DNA of 64,000 nt, from the NCBI RefSeq assembly GCF_000430805.1, contig NZ_AUMS01000011.1:62001-126000 (forward strand), read 5' to 3'. The stretch is from Chitinilyticum aquatile DSM 21506 (GTDB lineage Bacteria > Pseudomonadota > Gammaproteobacteria > Burkholderiales > Chitinibacteraceae). The translations under genes were made by a program, and so were the position numbers. The notes beneath the pieces were generated by a model. It made no database searches and had not been told where the DNA came from. It saw nothing but the letters and a program-made list of their open reading frames with translations. Every line of letters begins with the position of its first letter. Position 1 is the first letter of the stretch. Below are positions 41,348-49,862 of this stretch, piece by piece.

Positions 41348-41416
41348 AAAAAGGGGATACACATAGATGTATCCCCTTATAGCCTTTAATTTAAAAGGGC
41401 CACAATCACATACCCA
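41348..41416 (-). repeat. composite palindromic repeat, copy C, whose left hairpin makes the gltX terminator
   Basis: The left hairpin has 9-base arms GGGGATACA and TGTATCCCC (41353-41376). On the minus strand it is followed by five T, giving a rho-independent terminator for gltX. The core is GCCTTT/AAAGGGC (41382-41401), and the tail is CACATACCCATCAAG. The element lies between the converging membrane-protein gene and gltX. Confidence 0.8.
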
Positions 41417-42808
41417 TCAAGCCAGACGACGCAACACTTCCTCGCGACCGATCAGCGCCAGCACGGCGTCCACCGACGGGGTGTTGGTAATCCCGCACAC
41501 CTTGGCGCGCAGCGGCATGCCGACCTGCGGCATCTTCACGCCCTGCTGCTTGACGAAGTCCTTGATGAAGGCGCCCAGGCTCGCCGCATCCCAGCTTGGC
41601 AGCTGCGCCGCGCCTTCGGCAAACAGCTTCAGGCGTTCTTCGTCTTCCGGCTGCAGGTGCTTTTCGACAATTTCGGCCGTCGGGTTCAGCGGCTGGTAGA
41701 AATACTCGGCCTGATTGGCCATCTCGATCAGCGTCTGGCTGCGGTCCTTCAGGAGTGTGACGACGTCGGCGAGCGCCGGGCCGCTGGCGGTGTCGATATT
41801 GCGATCAGAAAGGAAGGCGGCAACGCGTTCGGCCAGTCTGGCTGCATCGGTCGCCTTGATGTGCTGGGCATTGAGCCACAGCAGCTTTTCGCGGTCGAAG
41901 CGGCTCGGCGCACTGGATACGTCCTTCAGGTCAAACCATTCAACGAATTGCTCCATGCTGAAGAATTCGTCGTCGCCGTGCCCCCAGCCCAGGCGCGCCA
42001 GATAATTCAGCAGCGCCTCCGGCAGGATACCCAGCGCATCGTAATCCACCACCGACACTGCGTCACGGCGCTTGCTCATTTTCTGGCCCTGATCGTTGTG
42101 GATCATCGGCAGGTGGGCAAAGGTCGGCACCGTGGCGCCCAGGGCCTGATAGATCACGATCTGGCGCGGGGTGTTGTTCACGTGGTCGTCGCCACGGATG
42201 ACATGGCTGATCTGCATGTCGTAGTCGTCCACCACCACGCAGAAGTTGTAGGTCGGTGTACCGTCCGGGCGGGCGATGATCAGGTCATCAAGTTCAGAAG
42301 CGGCAATCTCGATACGGCCCTTGACCGCATCATCCCAGGCAATCACGCCATCCAGCTGGGTCTTGAAACGCACGACCGGCGGCACGTCCGCAGGGGGCAC
42401 CGGCAGGGTCTTGCCGGCTTCGGGGCGCCAGCGGCGATCGTAGCGCGGCTTTTCGCCCTTCGCTTCGGCCTCGGCACGCATCGCTTCCAGCTCTTCCTTG
42501 CTGGCATAGCAGTAATAGGCGTGGCCGCTCTCCAACAGCTGCGCAATGACTTGCTTGTAGCGGTCCATGCGCTGCATCTGATAGAACGGGCCTTCATCGT
42601 AATCCAGCCCCACCCAGTGCATGCCGTCCAGAATGGCCTTGACCGATTCCGGTGTCGAGCGCTCCAGATCGGTATCCTCGATGCGCAGCACGAAAGTACC
42701 GCCGTGCTTGCGGGCATACGCCCAGGAGAACAGCGCGGTGCGTACGCCACCAATGTGCAAGAGACCAGTGGGGGACGGGGCGAAACGGGTACGGATGGCA
42801 GAGGTCAT
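41417..42808 (-). CDS. gltX: glutamate-tRNA ligase
   Basis: GltX charges tRNA-Glu. The 463 aa class I synthetase has the HIGH-like motif [19 protein letters not shown], the zinc/insert region, and the KMSKR loop [20 protein letters not shown]. Its length and C-terminal anticodon-binding domain ([20 protein letters not shown]) are usual. It is followed by a repeat-derived terminator. Confidence 0.98.
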   Translation of the reverse strand: MTSAIRTRFAPSPTGLLHIGGVRTALFSWAYARKHGGTFVLRIEDTDLERSTPESVKAILDGMHWVGLDYDEGPFYQMQRMDRYKQVIAQLLESGHAYYCYASKEELEAMRAEAEAKGEKPRYDRRWRPEAGKTLPVPPADVPPVVRFKTQLDGVIAWDDAVKGRIEIAASELDDLIIARPDGTPTYNFCVVVDDYDMQISHVIRGDDHVNNTPRQIVIYQALGATVPTFAHLPMIHNDQGQKMSKRRDAVSVVDYDALGILPEALLNYLARLGWGHGDDEFFSMEQFVEWFDLKDVSSAPSRFDREKLLWLNAQHIKATDAARLAERVAAFLSDRNIDTASGPALADVVTLLKDRSQTLIEMANQAEYFYQPLNPTAEIVEKHLQPEDEERLKLFAEGAAQLPSWDAASLGAFIKDFVKQQGVKMPQVGMPLRAKVCGITNTPSVDAVLALIGREEVLRRLA

Positions 42809-42920
42809 GGAATGATCCGGTATCTGTAAAAACGCAAGGCTGCCATTTTAGCGGCAGCCTGTGCGTATGGGTGAACAATGCGAAATATCGCTGCGGCCTG
42901 AAGCGGTCCGCAGCAATCGC

Positions 42921-44384
42921 TCAGAGCGAGGCGGACTGCACCGGACGGGCGGCAGCGCCCTTCAGCCGGCTGTTGATCGCCAGCGGCAGATTGCCCGGAT
43001 TATCGATCACGACAAACTCGGCCAGCACCGGGTGGTCGAGCTGCGCCGGCGCTTCATGGCGCGCCAGAATGTCATAGTAGGTGCGCAGCTTGCCGACGTA
43101 GTACACCGGTTCGCCTCCACGCGCATAGCCATATTTCACCGTGCTGAAATACTCGGGATTGCGCAGCAGCGGCAGCGTGGTCTTCACGTCGGCCCACAGG
43201 TCGGGATTCTTGCCCTGCCGGCGCGCCAGCGTGCGGGCGTCCTCCAGATGGCCGAAGCCGACGTTGTAGGCGGCCAGCGCCAGCCAGGTGCGATCCGGCT
43301 CGGCAACGTCCTTGCCCACCATGTCGCGCAGCTCGTTCACCAGCCGGGCCGCCCCCATGATGCTCTGGTAGGGATCAAGCCGGTCAACCCCCAGATAACC
43401 TGCCGTATTGTTGGTCAGCATCATCAGGCCGCGTACACCGTAGGGCGATACAGCCTCGGGGTTCCAGTGCGATTCGGTGTAGCCGAGAGCAGCGAGCATG
43501 CGCCAGTCGATGTCATATTTGGCACCGGCCTCCTGGAACCACTTGCGGTATTTCGGCAGGATGGTATCGATGCGATCCTGGAACACCTGCGCATCGCCCA
43601 TGCCGACACGGTTGACGTGGCCATAGTAGCGGTCAAGCAGCACGCGCATCGAGCCGTCCGCCATTTGCTGGCCAACGAATTGGTTGATCATGGCCAGCAG
43701 CTCGGGATCTCCATCGGGGACCGCCCAGGCCAGTTGCTGCGAGTCGCCACGCTGCTCGGCCACGGCCACATTCGGGAAATAGTTCTGCGCCACATCGGCG
43801 GCATGCGATTCGACCAGTGCGTAGTCGATTTCGCCACGGGCAACGCGCTCGATCAGCGTCTCGCTGTCGCCGTCCTCGATCACCTCCCAGGCCAGCCCCG
43901 CATTGCGGGTCTTGAGCTGGTTGAGCGACTGCACATACTGCGGCAGCGTTTTCACGACGGCATCGCCGTTGTATAGCCGCTTCCAGACATTGGCCTCGTT
44001 CAGCCCGGCCTTGTAGACCAGTACGGGCTGGATGCTCTGGTAAGCCGGGCCGAACATCAGCGACTCGCCTTCAAAGCCCTTTTGCAGTGCCACGCCCAGA
44101 TGTGCCTCGCCACGCTTGAGGCGTGCGCGCACATCGCCGTGATTGCCGGTTACGACAAAACGGACTTTCAAGCCATGCTGCTCGGCAAAGCGGGTCACCA
44201 GATCGTACTCGAGGCCGGCGTAATTGCCTTCGGCATCCACATAGAGCGTGGTCGGGCCATTCTGGACCAGCACGACCAGTTCCTTGGATTCCATCCACGG
44301 GAGTACTTTCTGGGCGGGAGCTTCCTGCAGCTCGCCACAACCAGACAAAAGCAGAGCAGCCAGTGCCATGAGAAATCGTTTCAT
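42921..44384 (-). CDS. mltF: membrane-bound lytic murein transglycosylase F
   Basis: MltF cleaves peptidoglycan to anhydromuropeptides. The protein is about 487 aa. Its start MKRFLMALAALLLSGCGE carries a lipobox (Cys at about 16), so it is a lipoprotein. Residues of about 35-265 form an ABC-type solute-binding-like regulatory domain (YAGLEYDLVTRFAEQHGLKV). About 280-450 is the SLT catalytic domain with Glu in LGYTESHWNPEAVSPYG and AAYNVGFGHLEDARTLA. A longer upstream frame would lack the lipobox at the terminus. Confidence 0.95.
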   Translation of the reverse strand: MKRFLMALAALLLSGCGELQEAPAQKVLPWMESKELVVLVQNGPTTLYVDAEGNYAGLEYDLVTRFAEQHGLKVRFVVTGNHGDVRARLKRGEAHLGVALQKGFEGESLMFGPAYQSIQPVLVYKAGLNEANVWKRLYNGDAVVKTLPQYVQSLNQLKTRNAGLAWEVIEDGDSETLIERVARGEIDYALVESHAADVAQNYFPNVAVAEQRGDSQQLAWAVPDGDPELLAMINQFVGQQMADGSMRVLLDRYYGHVNRVGMGDAQVFQDRIDTILPKYRKWFQEAGAKYDIDWRMLAALGYTESHWNPEAVSPYGVRGLMMLTNNTAGYLGVDRLDPYQSIMGAARLVNELRDMVGKDVAEPDRTWLALAAYNVGFGHLEDARTLARRQGKNPDLWADVKTTLPLLRNPEYFSTVKYGYARGGEPVYYVGKLRTYYDILARHEAPAQLDHPVLAEFVVIDNPGNLPLAINSRLKGAAARPVQSASL

Positions 44385-44450
44385 GCATCTTCCGAAAGTC
44401 TTGACCGGGCGCAGTGTGCCAAAAAGATGACAACAGGACAAACATGGCAC

Positions 44451-44479
44451 TTGGCCGGAAGGAAAAAGTTGGTTACAAT
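44451..44479 (+). promoter_or_regulatory. promoter of tRNA-Ser
   Basis: TTGGCC (44451-44456) and TACAAT (44474-44479) are 17 bases apart. The -10 ends 14 bases before the tRNA. Confidence 0.65.
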
Positions 44480-44493
44480 CTCGCCTCTTTGCT

Positions 44494-44583
<90 letters not shown>

Positions 44584-44590
44584 GCATTCG

Positions 44591-44617
44591 AAAAAGCCGC
44601 ACACTGTGCGGCTTTTT
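44591..44617 (+). terminator. rho-independent terminator of tRNA-Ser
   Basis: The arms AAAAAGCCGCACA and TGTGCGGCTTTTT enclose a very short loop. It lies seven bases after the CCA end. Confidence 0.94.
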
Positions 44618-44840
44618 CTTTGCCCGTAACTCACGCAGCAAACCTGTAAGCCACTGATTACACTACAGGAATTGCCCAGTGTAGAAGACTGCGGCGCCAT
44701 GTCCAGAAATTTGTTGCAAAGCAGCATTTCAGCGAATACTACTTTCCCGACCCTATCGCGCCGCAGCCTGTGCCATGTCTTGGCTGCAGCCGTACACCCC
44801 GGAAAAAGCTGCCGCAGCATCCCGACCAGCGGTCAGCCGC

Positions 44841-45719
44841 TCAGTTTTCTGCGCTTTCCTGCCGCCCCGACCAGTCTCGGGCGAACTGCCAGGCCACCCG
44901 GCCGCTGCGCGCGCCCCGTCCGGTCGCCCAGATCAGCGCTTCGCGCTGCAGCGTTTCATCCCAGCCGGCCACGCCCATCACCGCCAGCCAGTGCCGCACG
45001 GCGCGCAGGTAGTCATCCTGGCTGAAGCTGTAGAAGGACAGCCACAGCCCGAAGCGCTCGGAGAGGGCAACCTTCTCCTCGATTGCCTCGGAGAAGTGGA
45101 TTTCACCGCCCTCGTAGCGCGTGGCGGCGTTTTCGCTGAAGTATTCCGGCACCAGATGGCGACGGTTGGATGTGGCATAAATCAGCACATTGGCTGACGG
45201 TGCCGCGACCGAGCCATCCAGCGCGGTCTTCAGCGCCTGATAGCCGTGGTCGCCCTCTTCGAATGACAGGTCATCGCAGAACACAATGAAGCGCTCCGGC
45301 CGGCTGGCGACCAGTTCGACGATATCGGGCAGATCGTTCAGATGCGCTTTCTCCACTTCAATCAGCTTCAGCCCATCGGCACGGAATGCATTCCACGCCG
45401 CCTTGATCAGCGAGGATTTGCCCGTGCCGCGCGCGCCGGTCAGCAGCACATTGTTCGCCGTGCGCCCCGCGACAAACTGCCGCGTGTTTTGCAGCAGAGC
45501 AGCACGCTGCCGGTCAATATTCTGCAAATCCTCCAGCGCCACGCGGTGGGGATGACGCACCGGCTGCAGCACGCCCCCCTGCCCCAGGTTGCGCCAGCGA
45601 AACGCTTCGGCCTGCCAGTCGGGCGCGGCCGGCTTGCCGTGCAGTTCCAGCCAGCGCGTCAGCGCTACTTCCCCCAGCGCCAGAACCCGCAGCAGGCCTT
45701 GCTCCAGCTCATGATTCAT
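44841..45719 (-). CDS. DUF815 family AAA-type ATPase
   Basis: This 292 aa protein has Walker A in NNVLLTGARGTGKSSLIKAA near residue 95 and Walker B in RFIVFCDDLSFEEGD. Later come the sensor-like IYATSNRRHLVPEYF and the C-terminal lid AILTW-like LIWATGRGARSGRVAWQFA. DUF815 ATPases are widespread and uncharacterised. The ATG at 45719 has GGGAG upstream. A longer frame starting 26 codons earlier lacks support. Confidence 0.92.
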   Translation of the reverse strand: MNHELEQGLLRVLALGEVALTRWLELHGKPAAPDWQAEAFRWRNLGQGGVLQPVRHPHRVALEDLQNIDRQRAALLQNTRQFVAGRTANNVLLTGARGTGKSSLIKAAWNAFRADGLKLIEVEKAHLNDLPDIVELVASRPERFIVFCDDLSFEEGDHGYQALKTALDGSVAAPSANVLIYATSNRRHLVPEYFSENAATRYEGGEIHFSEAIEEKVALSERFGLWLSFYSFSQDDYLRAVRHWLAVMGVAGWDETLQREALIWATGRGARSGRVAWQFARDWSGRQESAEN

Positions 45720-45842
45720 CGCATTGCTCTCCCGTAATTGACGCGCCAGTGTAGCGCGTTTGCGACGCAGTCCAGCAAGGGGCGGGCACATCACCATATT
45801 GCAAGATGCTGATTTTTATATGCAATAAAATTTGGTTACAAA

Positions 45843-45871
45843 TTGACGGCACACAAGAGGAGGTGCTAGAT
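45843..45871 (+). promoter_or_regulatory. candidate promoter of a short transcription unit
   Basis: TTGACG (45843-45848) and CTAGAT (45866-45871) are 17 bases apart. A transcript from here would have a GC-rich leader of about 205 bases before the 47-codon ORF at 46084 and would end at the terminator near 46290. Confidence 0.4.
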
Positions 45872-46083
45872 TGATTTTGCCGTCGCGGCATGGGGCTGCG
45901 GCGGACGTTCGGTTGTGTTAACAGGCCGGCTTTCCCCAAAGGATTGCCGCGCGGCCGGAGACGACACTCCGGCAACGAGTCGTGCGATCGCGGGATGCTT
46001 TTTCAAGGATTCCGGTGGGCGCGACACCTGTCAGCAAAATCTGCGACGTAGATAGTGAAACCTTCGTTAAAAGGGAGATCGCC

Positions 46084-46227
46084 ATGCGATTCGACTTCAT
46101 GGAAGGCTTAGCGAGTACGGTCAACGATGCGTTGATGAACTTGTTTCGGGCCTTCAAACCCTCTACTTATCTGGACCACGACGACTCGAGGAATCTCGCC
46201 CTCGAAGAGGCGGAACCCTTCCGGTAA
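46084..46227 (+). CDS. 47 aa small protein of unknown function
   Basis: The ORF has GGGAG six bases before ATG and encodes a small soluble protein. Its N-terminal half looks like an amphipathic helix (FMEGLASTVNDALMNLFRAF). An acidic C-terminal tail follows (YLDHDDSRNLALEEAEPF). A promoter-like sequence lies about 210 bases upstream and a terminator 40 bases downstream, so it may be a real mono-cistronic unit. The frame extends upstream to 45982, but that start has no ribosome-binding site. Confidence 0.5.
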   Translation: MRFDFMEGLASTVNDALMNLFRAFKPSTYLDHDDSRNLALEEAEPFR

Positions 46228-46265
46228 ATACGGGCGGTCTGAAACTTGAATCCCGCAAGGGGCAC

Positions 46266-46290
46266 GGGGGCGCAAGCCCCCTTGTTTTTT
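46266..46290 (+). terminator. rho-independent terminator after the 47 aa ORF
   Basis: The arms GGGGGC and GCCCCC enclose a GCAA tetraloop, followed by TTGTTTTTT. Confidence 0.8.
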
Positions 46291-46410
46291 GCGCGATCCG
46301 GCAAGCCTGCCTGCCGGCGGTACTTATATATAAGCAAACGCTTGCTGCCGCTATGCAGACTTCACACCTGGGTGGTGATGCCCCTGTCCCGACAAACGGC
46401 AGCTGATCAG

Positions 46411-46447
46411 GGTATATATACATAATCATGTATTGCCATACACCCGT
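46411..46447. repeat. partial palindromic repeat, copy H (left hairpin only)
   Basis: ATACAT and ATGTAT flank four bases (46418-46433), preceded by GGGTATAT and followed by CCATACACCC. The AGCCATTT core hairpin is missing. It lies in the 356-base gap before the diguanylate cyclase gene, which otherwise holds only the terminator at 46266-46290 and no gene. Confidence 0.5.
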
Positions 46448-46583
46448 CGTTTCCCGATAGTTACATCAACATACCCTGCACACTTCATTCACACCACATG
46501 GCAGTCGGCTACAGACAGCAAGCGACACTTTCACGTAAACTTGCATTCATCAAAAGCTAGCGCACTTGCCGCCAGGTTCCTGC

Positions 46584-48152
46584 ATGACCACCCCGAACAC
46601 GCGAACCAAACTGAGCACGCTGCTTTCCGCATGGGAAGCCTACTGCCGCGATCCGCATTTCGAACACTTTGTCGAGTTTGCGCTGGGCGTCAATACGCTC
46701 GCCGAAATCCTGCGCACCGGTAGCAGCGTCGGGCTGGCACGCATCAGCCAGGACCTGGAACAGGAAGCACTCGGTCTCTTCGGCGGCCCCGACAGCCATC
46801 CGATCAGTGATGAAGCCCGCAGCCAGCTCGCCGAACACATCCGCGGCCTGACCCAGTTGCTGGCGGGCGACGCGCCGGTCGCGCAGCAGGACCGCCGCCA
46901 GCATGGCAGCAGCGGCTGTACGCCGCCAGCCGCGCCCGGCCTGTATCTGGTCAGTGATCATGCGCTGCACTGGCAGGACCTGCAGGCCCAGCTGGGCTAC
47001 TTCGGCCTGAATATCCAGCGCATAAGCTGGCAGAACCTGCCCCAGCAGGTGCAAGGCTTTTTCCTGCTGGACCTGCCAGCCTCACCGCACTGGCAGGCGC
47101 AGCTTGCCACGCTGCGCCGGCAAAATCCGGCCAGCCAGCTGATCGCGCTCGGTCTCGACAGTGAATTCGAGCTGATGCACGAAGCGCTCAAACACGGCTG
47201 CGATCACTGCTTCCCGCGCCACATGACCCACCCGGCGATGGTCGCACACATTCTGGAATTGCAGGATACGCTGCAGGAAGAAGCCTACCGCGTCCTGATC
47301 GTCGATGATTCCGTCACGGCGCATGCGCTGATCCGCCGGGCGCTGGCCGAACAGGGCATCGAAACCCGCGCCATCAGCGAACCCTCCCAGGTGCTTGATG
47401 CGCTGCGTGATTTCCAGCCCGACCTGCTGCTGCTCGACATGTACATGCCGGGCTGTACCGGTGTCGAGGTGGCGCGCATCATCCGCCAGCATCCCGAATA
47501 CCTGTCCACGCCGATTGTCTACCTGTCCGGCGAAACCGACCTCGCCTTGCAGGTGGAAGCGCTGCGCCTTGGCGGCGACCATTTCCTCACCAAGCCCTTC
47601 AATCCGGTTTTCCTGAACGCCATCGTGAAAAGCAAGATCGAGCGCTACCGCACACTGCGGCGCTCGATGCAACACGACAGCCTTACCGGCCTCTTGAATC
47701 ACACCAGCAGCAAAACCCAGCTCGACATGGCGCTCGAGCAATGCCGCCAGCAGCAGAAACCGCTGTGCGTGGCGATGCTCGACATCGACCATTTCAAGCT
47801 GGTAAACGATCGCTATGGCCACCCGGTGGGCGACCAGATCATCCGCAGCCTCGCCTGGCTACTGAAAAAGCGCGTACGCAGCCAGGATATTCTCGGCCGT
47901 TACGGCGGCGAGGAATTCCTGCTGGCCCTGCCGGGTGCCACGCTAAGCCAGGGCTTCACCGTGCTGGAACTGCTGCGGCAGGATTTTGCCGCCATCCATC
48001 ACCCCTATGGCGATGGCTATTTCCAGCTGTCTTTTTCCTGCGGCATGGCAGCCTTCCCGGTGATCGACAGCCGCGAGGCACTGATCCAGGCAGCCGACGA
48101 TGCGCTGTATCGCGCCAAGCACGCCGGGCGCAATCGGGTGGAATGCGCGTAA
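46584..48152 (+). CDS. response-regulator diguanylate cyclase (degenerate REC - REC - GGDEF)
   Basis: This protein makes cyclic di-GMP, which controls biofilm and motility. It is about 522 aa. Residues 1-100 are helical and possibly HPt-like. About 116-229 has a receiver-like fold without a clear phosphoacceptor (APGLYLVSDHALHWQDL). About 235-355 is a true receiver (VLIVDDSVTAHALIRRAL, LLLLDMYMPG with the Asp, LTKPFNP with the Lys). About 365-522 is GGDEF with RYGGEEFLLALPG and an upstream RSQD that fits the inhibitory I-site. I chose the ATG at 46584 over an upstream TTG. Confidence 0.94.
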   Translation: MTTPNTRTKLSTLLSAWEAYCRDPHFEHFVEFALGVNTLAEILRTGSSVGLARISQDLEQEALGLFGGPDSHPISDEARSQLAEHIRGLTQLLAGDAPVAQQDRRQHGSSGCTPPAAPGLYLVSDHALHWQDLQAQLGYFGLNIQRISWQNLPQQVQGFFLLDLPASPHWQAQLATLRRQNPASQLIALGLDSEFELMHEALKHGCDHCFPRHMTHPAMVAHILELQDTLQEEAYRVLIVDDSVTAHALIRRALAEQGIETRAISEPSQVLDALRDFQPDLLLLDMYMPGCTGVEVARIIRQHPEYLSTPIVYLSGETDLALQVEALRLGGDHFLTKPFNPVFLNAIVKSKIERYRTLRRSMQHDSLTGLLNHTSSKTQLDMALEQCRQQQKPLCVAMLDIDHFKLVNDRYGHPVGDQIIRSLAWLLKKRVRSQDILGRYGGEEFLLALPGATLSQGFTVLELLRQDFAAIHHPYGDGYFQLSFSCGMAAFPVIDSREALIQAADDALYRAKHAGRNRVECA

Positions 48153-48213
48153 CTTCAATATTTGATAATAATTCTCATTTGAATTAATCTGGTACTTCCT
48201 ACCGGAGGTGCCC

Positions 48214-49020
48214 ATGTCTGCCAGCCATCCCCTGCCCCACCCTCAGCAGCTGTACGCCATGGCTGCTCGCGCCAGCGCAGCGCGCCTGTGCCCCGAAATC
48301 GGCTTCAGCGATCCGACCGCCGAACGGCTGCTGTATCGCTGGCGCGAATTCATGGACGGGTTCAGGCCTGACCTGCCGGCCCTGCGGCGCTGCTGCCTGA
48401 CAAGCGCCTGGCTGGACGGACAGATGCAAGCCTTCCTGCAGCAGTATCCCGACGCGCTCTGCATCAATCTTGGCGCCGGACTGGATGCCTGCCACGCTCG
48501 CCAGGCGAAACCTCACGCCAGCGACCAGTCGGACTGGATCGACGTCGACCTTCCCGACGTCATTGCCCTCAAGGCACGGCTGCTGCTGCCACGCTGCGGC
48601 TACAGCCTGGTGAGCGCAGACGTAACCCGCGCAGGCTGGACGCGCCATCTGCCACCGGCACGCAACCGTGCCATTCTGCTCAGGGCTGAAGGGCTGCTGG
48701 GGGCGCTCGACAGAGCACAGGTTCTGCAACTGTTGACAGAGCTGACCATCTGGAGCACGAATGCCTGCGCGGTGCGTCTGGCATTCGACTGGCACAGCCC
48801 GCTGCTCAGCCGCTGGCAAAGGCTCGCCGGAGCAGGCAGCCGACCCGGCTGGGCACTGGAAGGACTGGATGACCTGCCGATGGTGAATCCGCTCTGGCGA
48901 CGGACAGCCGACTTCGATCTGCTTGCCGCCAGCGGCGGAGCATGCGGAGGCTGGAACCGGCTTTACCGGGCCTGCACCGGCCAGCCACTGCAGGGCTGCC
49001 AAACGCTGGAGCGGTACTGA
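48214..49020 (+). CDS. LCM/PPM1-type SAM-dependent methyltransferase
   Basis: This 268 aa protein resembles the leucine carboxyl methyltransferase/polyketide O-methyltransferase family. It shows DPTAERLLYRW, the SAM-binding strand DALCINLGAGLDACHARQ with the following acidic strand WIDVDLPDVIALKARLL, and an activity block AILLRAEGLLGALDRAQVLQ. The natural substrate is not apparent. GGAGG five bases before the ATG at 48214 sets the start. It follows the cyclase gene after about 60 bases. Confidence 0.83.
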   Translation: MSASHPLPHPQQLYAMAARASAARLCPEIGFSDPTAERLLYRWREFMDGFRPDLPALRRCCLTSAWLDGQMQAFLQQYPDALCINLGAGLDACHARQAKPHASDQSDWIDVDLPDVIALKARLLLPRCGYSLVSADVTRAGWTRHLPPARNRAILLRAEGLLGALDRAQVLQLLTELTIWSTNACAVRLAFDWHSPLLSRWQRLAGAGSRPGWALEGLDDLPMVNPLWRRTADFDLLAASGGACGGWNRLYRACTGQPLQGCQTLERY

Positions 49021-49021
49021 G

Positions 49022-49086
49022 ATTGCAAATACACAATGATGTATATAACCGTAGCCCTTTAAATAAAAGGGCTACGGGCACATACC
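49022..49086. repeat. composite palindromic intergenic repeat, copy D
   Basis: The left hairpin is ATACA/TGTAT (49029-49044). The core hairpin has perfect 10-base arms GTAGCCCTTT and AAAGGGCTAC around 5 bases (49051-49075). The tail is GGGCACATACCA. It lies between two converging genes and could terminate both, though T-runs are missing. Confidence 0.85.
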
Positions 49087-49088
49087 AC

Positions 49089-49430
49089 TCAGTCTCGATA
49101 GAAACGCTTCCATTCGCTCATGCGCAGCAGCGCACGGCATTCGCCCCGGTCAAGACGGTTACCCAGAAAAGCGCCGCGTTGGTAGGCAAAATCACGAGCG
49201 GTCAGAGCGCGCAGCTTGTTCGAGCCCGACATGCCATCCACCTCGCGGGCGACCCGCAAGCGCGCCCAGCCATAGCGACCCTCTTTCTCGTCATAACGCT
49301 CGGCACAATACTTCATGGCTCCGGCAAAAGCGCCCAGCCGGTGCGCATCCCTGACCAACGCACTGGCAGGCTCGGCCAGCAGTAACAGCAACGCGGCAAG
49401 TGTCGCCAGTAGATATTGCGAAATCTGCAT
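49089..49430 (-). CDS. small predicted secreted protein
   Basis: This 113 aa protein starts with a signal peptide (ISQYLLATLAALLLLLAEPASA). A charged domain of about 90 aa follows with two cysteines (MKYCAERYDEKEGRYGWARL, DRGECRALLRMSEWKRFYRD). GGGAG is correctly spaced for the ATG at 49430, and too close for one two codons earlier. I recognise no family. It lies 18 bases after another small exported protein gene. Confidence 0.7.
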   Translation of the reverse strand: MQISQYLLATLAALLLLLAEPASALVRDAHRLGAFAGAMKYCAERYDEKEGRYGWARLRVAREVDGMSGSNKLRALTARDFAYQRGAFLGNRLDRGECRALLRMSEWKRFYRD

Positions 49431-49448
49431 CGTCATCTCCCGTCAGGC

Positions 49449-49769
49449 TCAATCCCAACGGGACTTGTGGGTTTCACGACGAATCTCGCGGCGCGCCTCG
49501 CGACGTTCGGCACGGACTTCACGCTCGGCCTTGCGCTTGGCGGCGCGGACTTCACGCGCACCTTCGCGGATTGCCTGACGGCGCTCCCAGGCATTGTCGG
49601 CGTTGTAATAATCACGGGCGGCTTCGCGGCGTTCGGCCATGACTTCGCGGGCACCATCGACCTTGGCCTGATGGACTTCGCGAGCACCCTCGCGGATTTC
49701 GGAGTGAACCCCGGCCATGGCCGGGGCAGCCAGCAGTGCAGCGGCCAGACAGATCAGCAGTTGTTTCAT
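49449..49769 (-). CDS. small secreted Arg/Glu-rich helical repeat protein
   Basis: This 106 aa protein has a signal peptide (MKQLLICLAAALLAAPAMAG). The mature part of about 85 aa is almost pure charged helix, with a repeated (R/D)-x-GAREV unit (REGAREVHQAK, DGAREVMAERRE, REGAREVRAAKRK) and alternating Arg/Glu. It is predicted to be a periplasmic coiled helix. AAGGAG precedes the ATG at 49769. Similar short exported proteins exist in many proteobacteria without known role. Confidence 0.75.
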   Translation of the reverse strand: MKQLLICLAAALLAAPAMAGVHSEIREGAREVHQAKVDGAREVMAERREAARDYYNADNAWERRQAIREGAREVRAAKRKAEREVRAERREARREIRRETHKSRWD

Positions 49770-49862
49770 GATGGGCTCCTTGCAACATTCGGATTGCGAT
49801 GGAACCCATGCTAAGCGCATGAAAGAAAAAGCTTAATAGCGTGTGCGGTTTCGCACACGCGC

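Noticed and set aside
45872-46083. Leader before the 47 aa ORF considered as a known riboswitch
   Set aside because: I could not match it to cobalamin, TPP, glycine, SAM or c-di-GMP aptamer cores by eye. It is kept only as an unknown leader.
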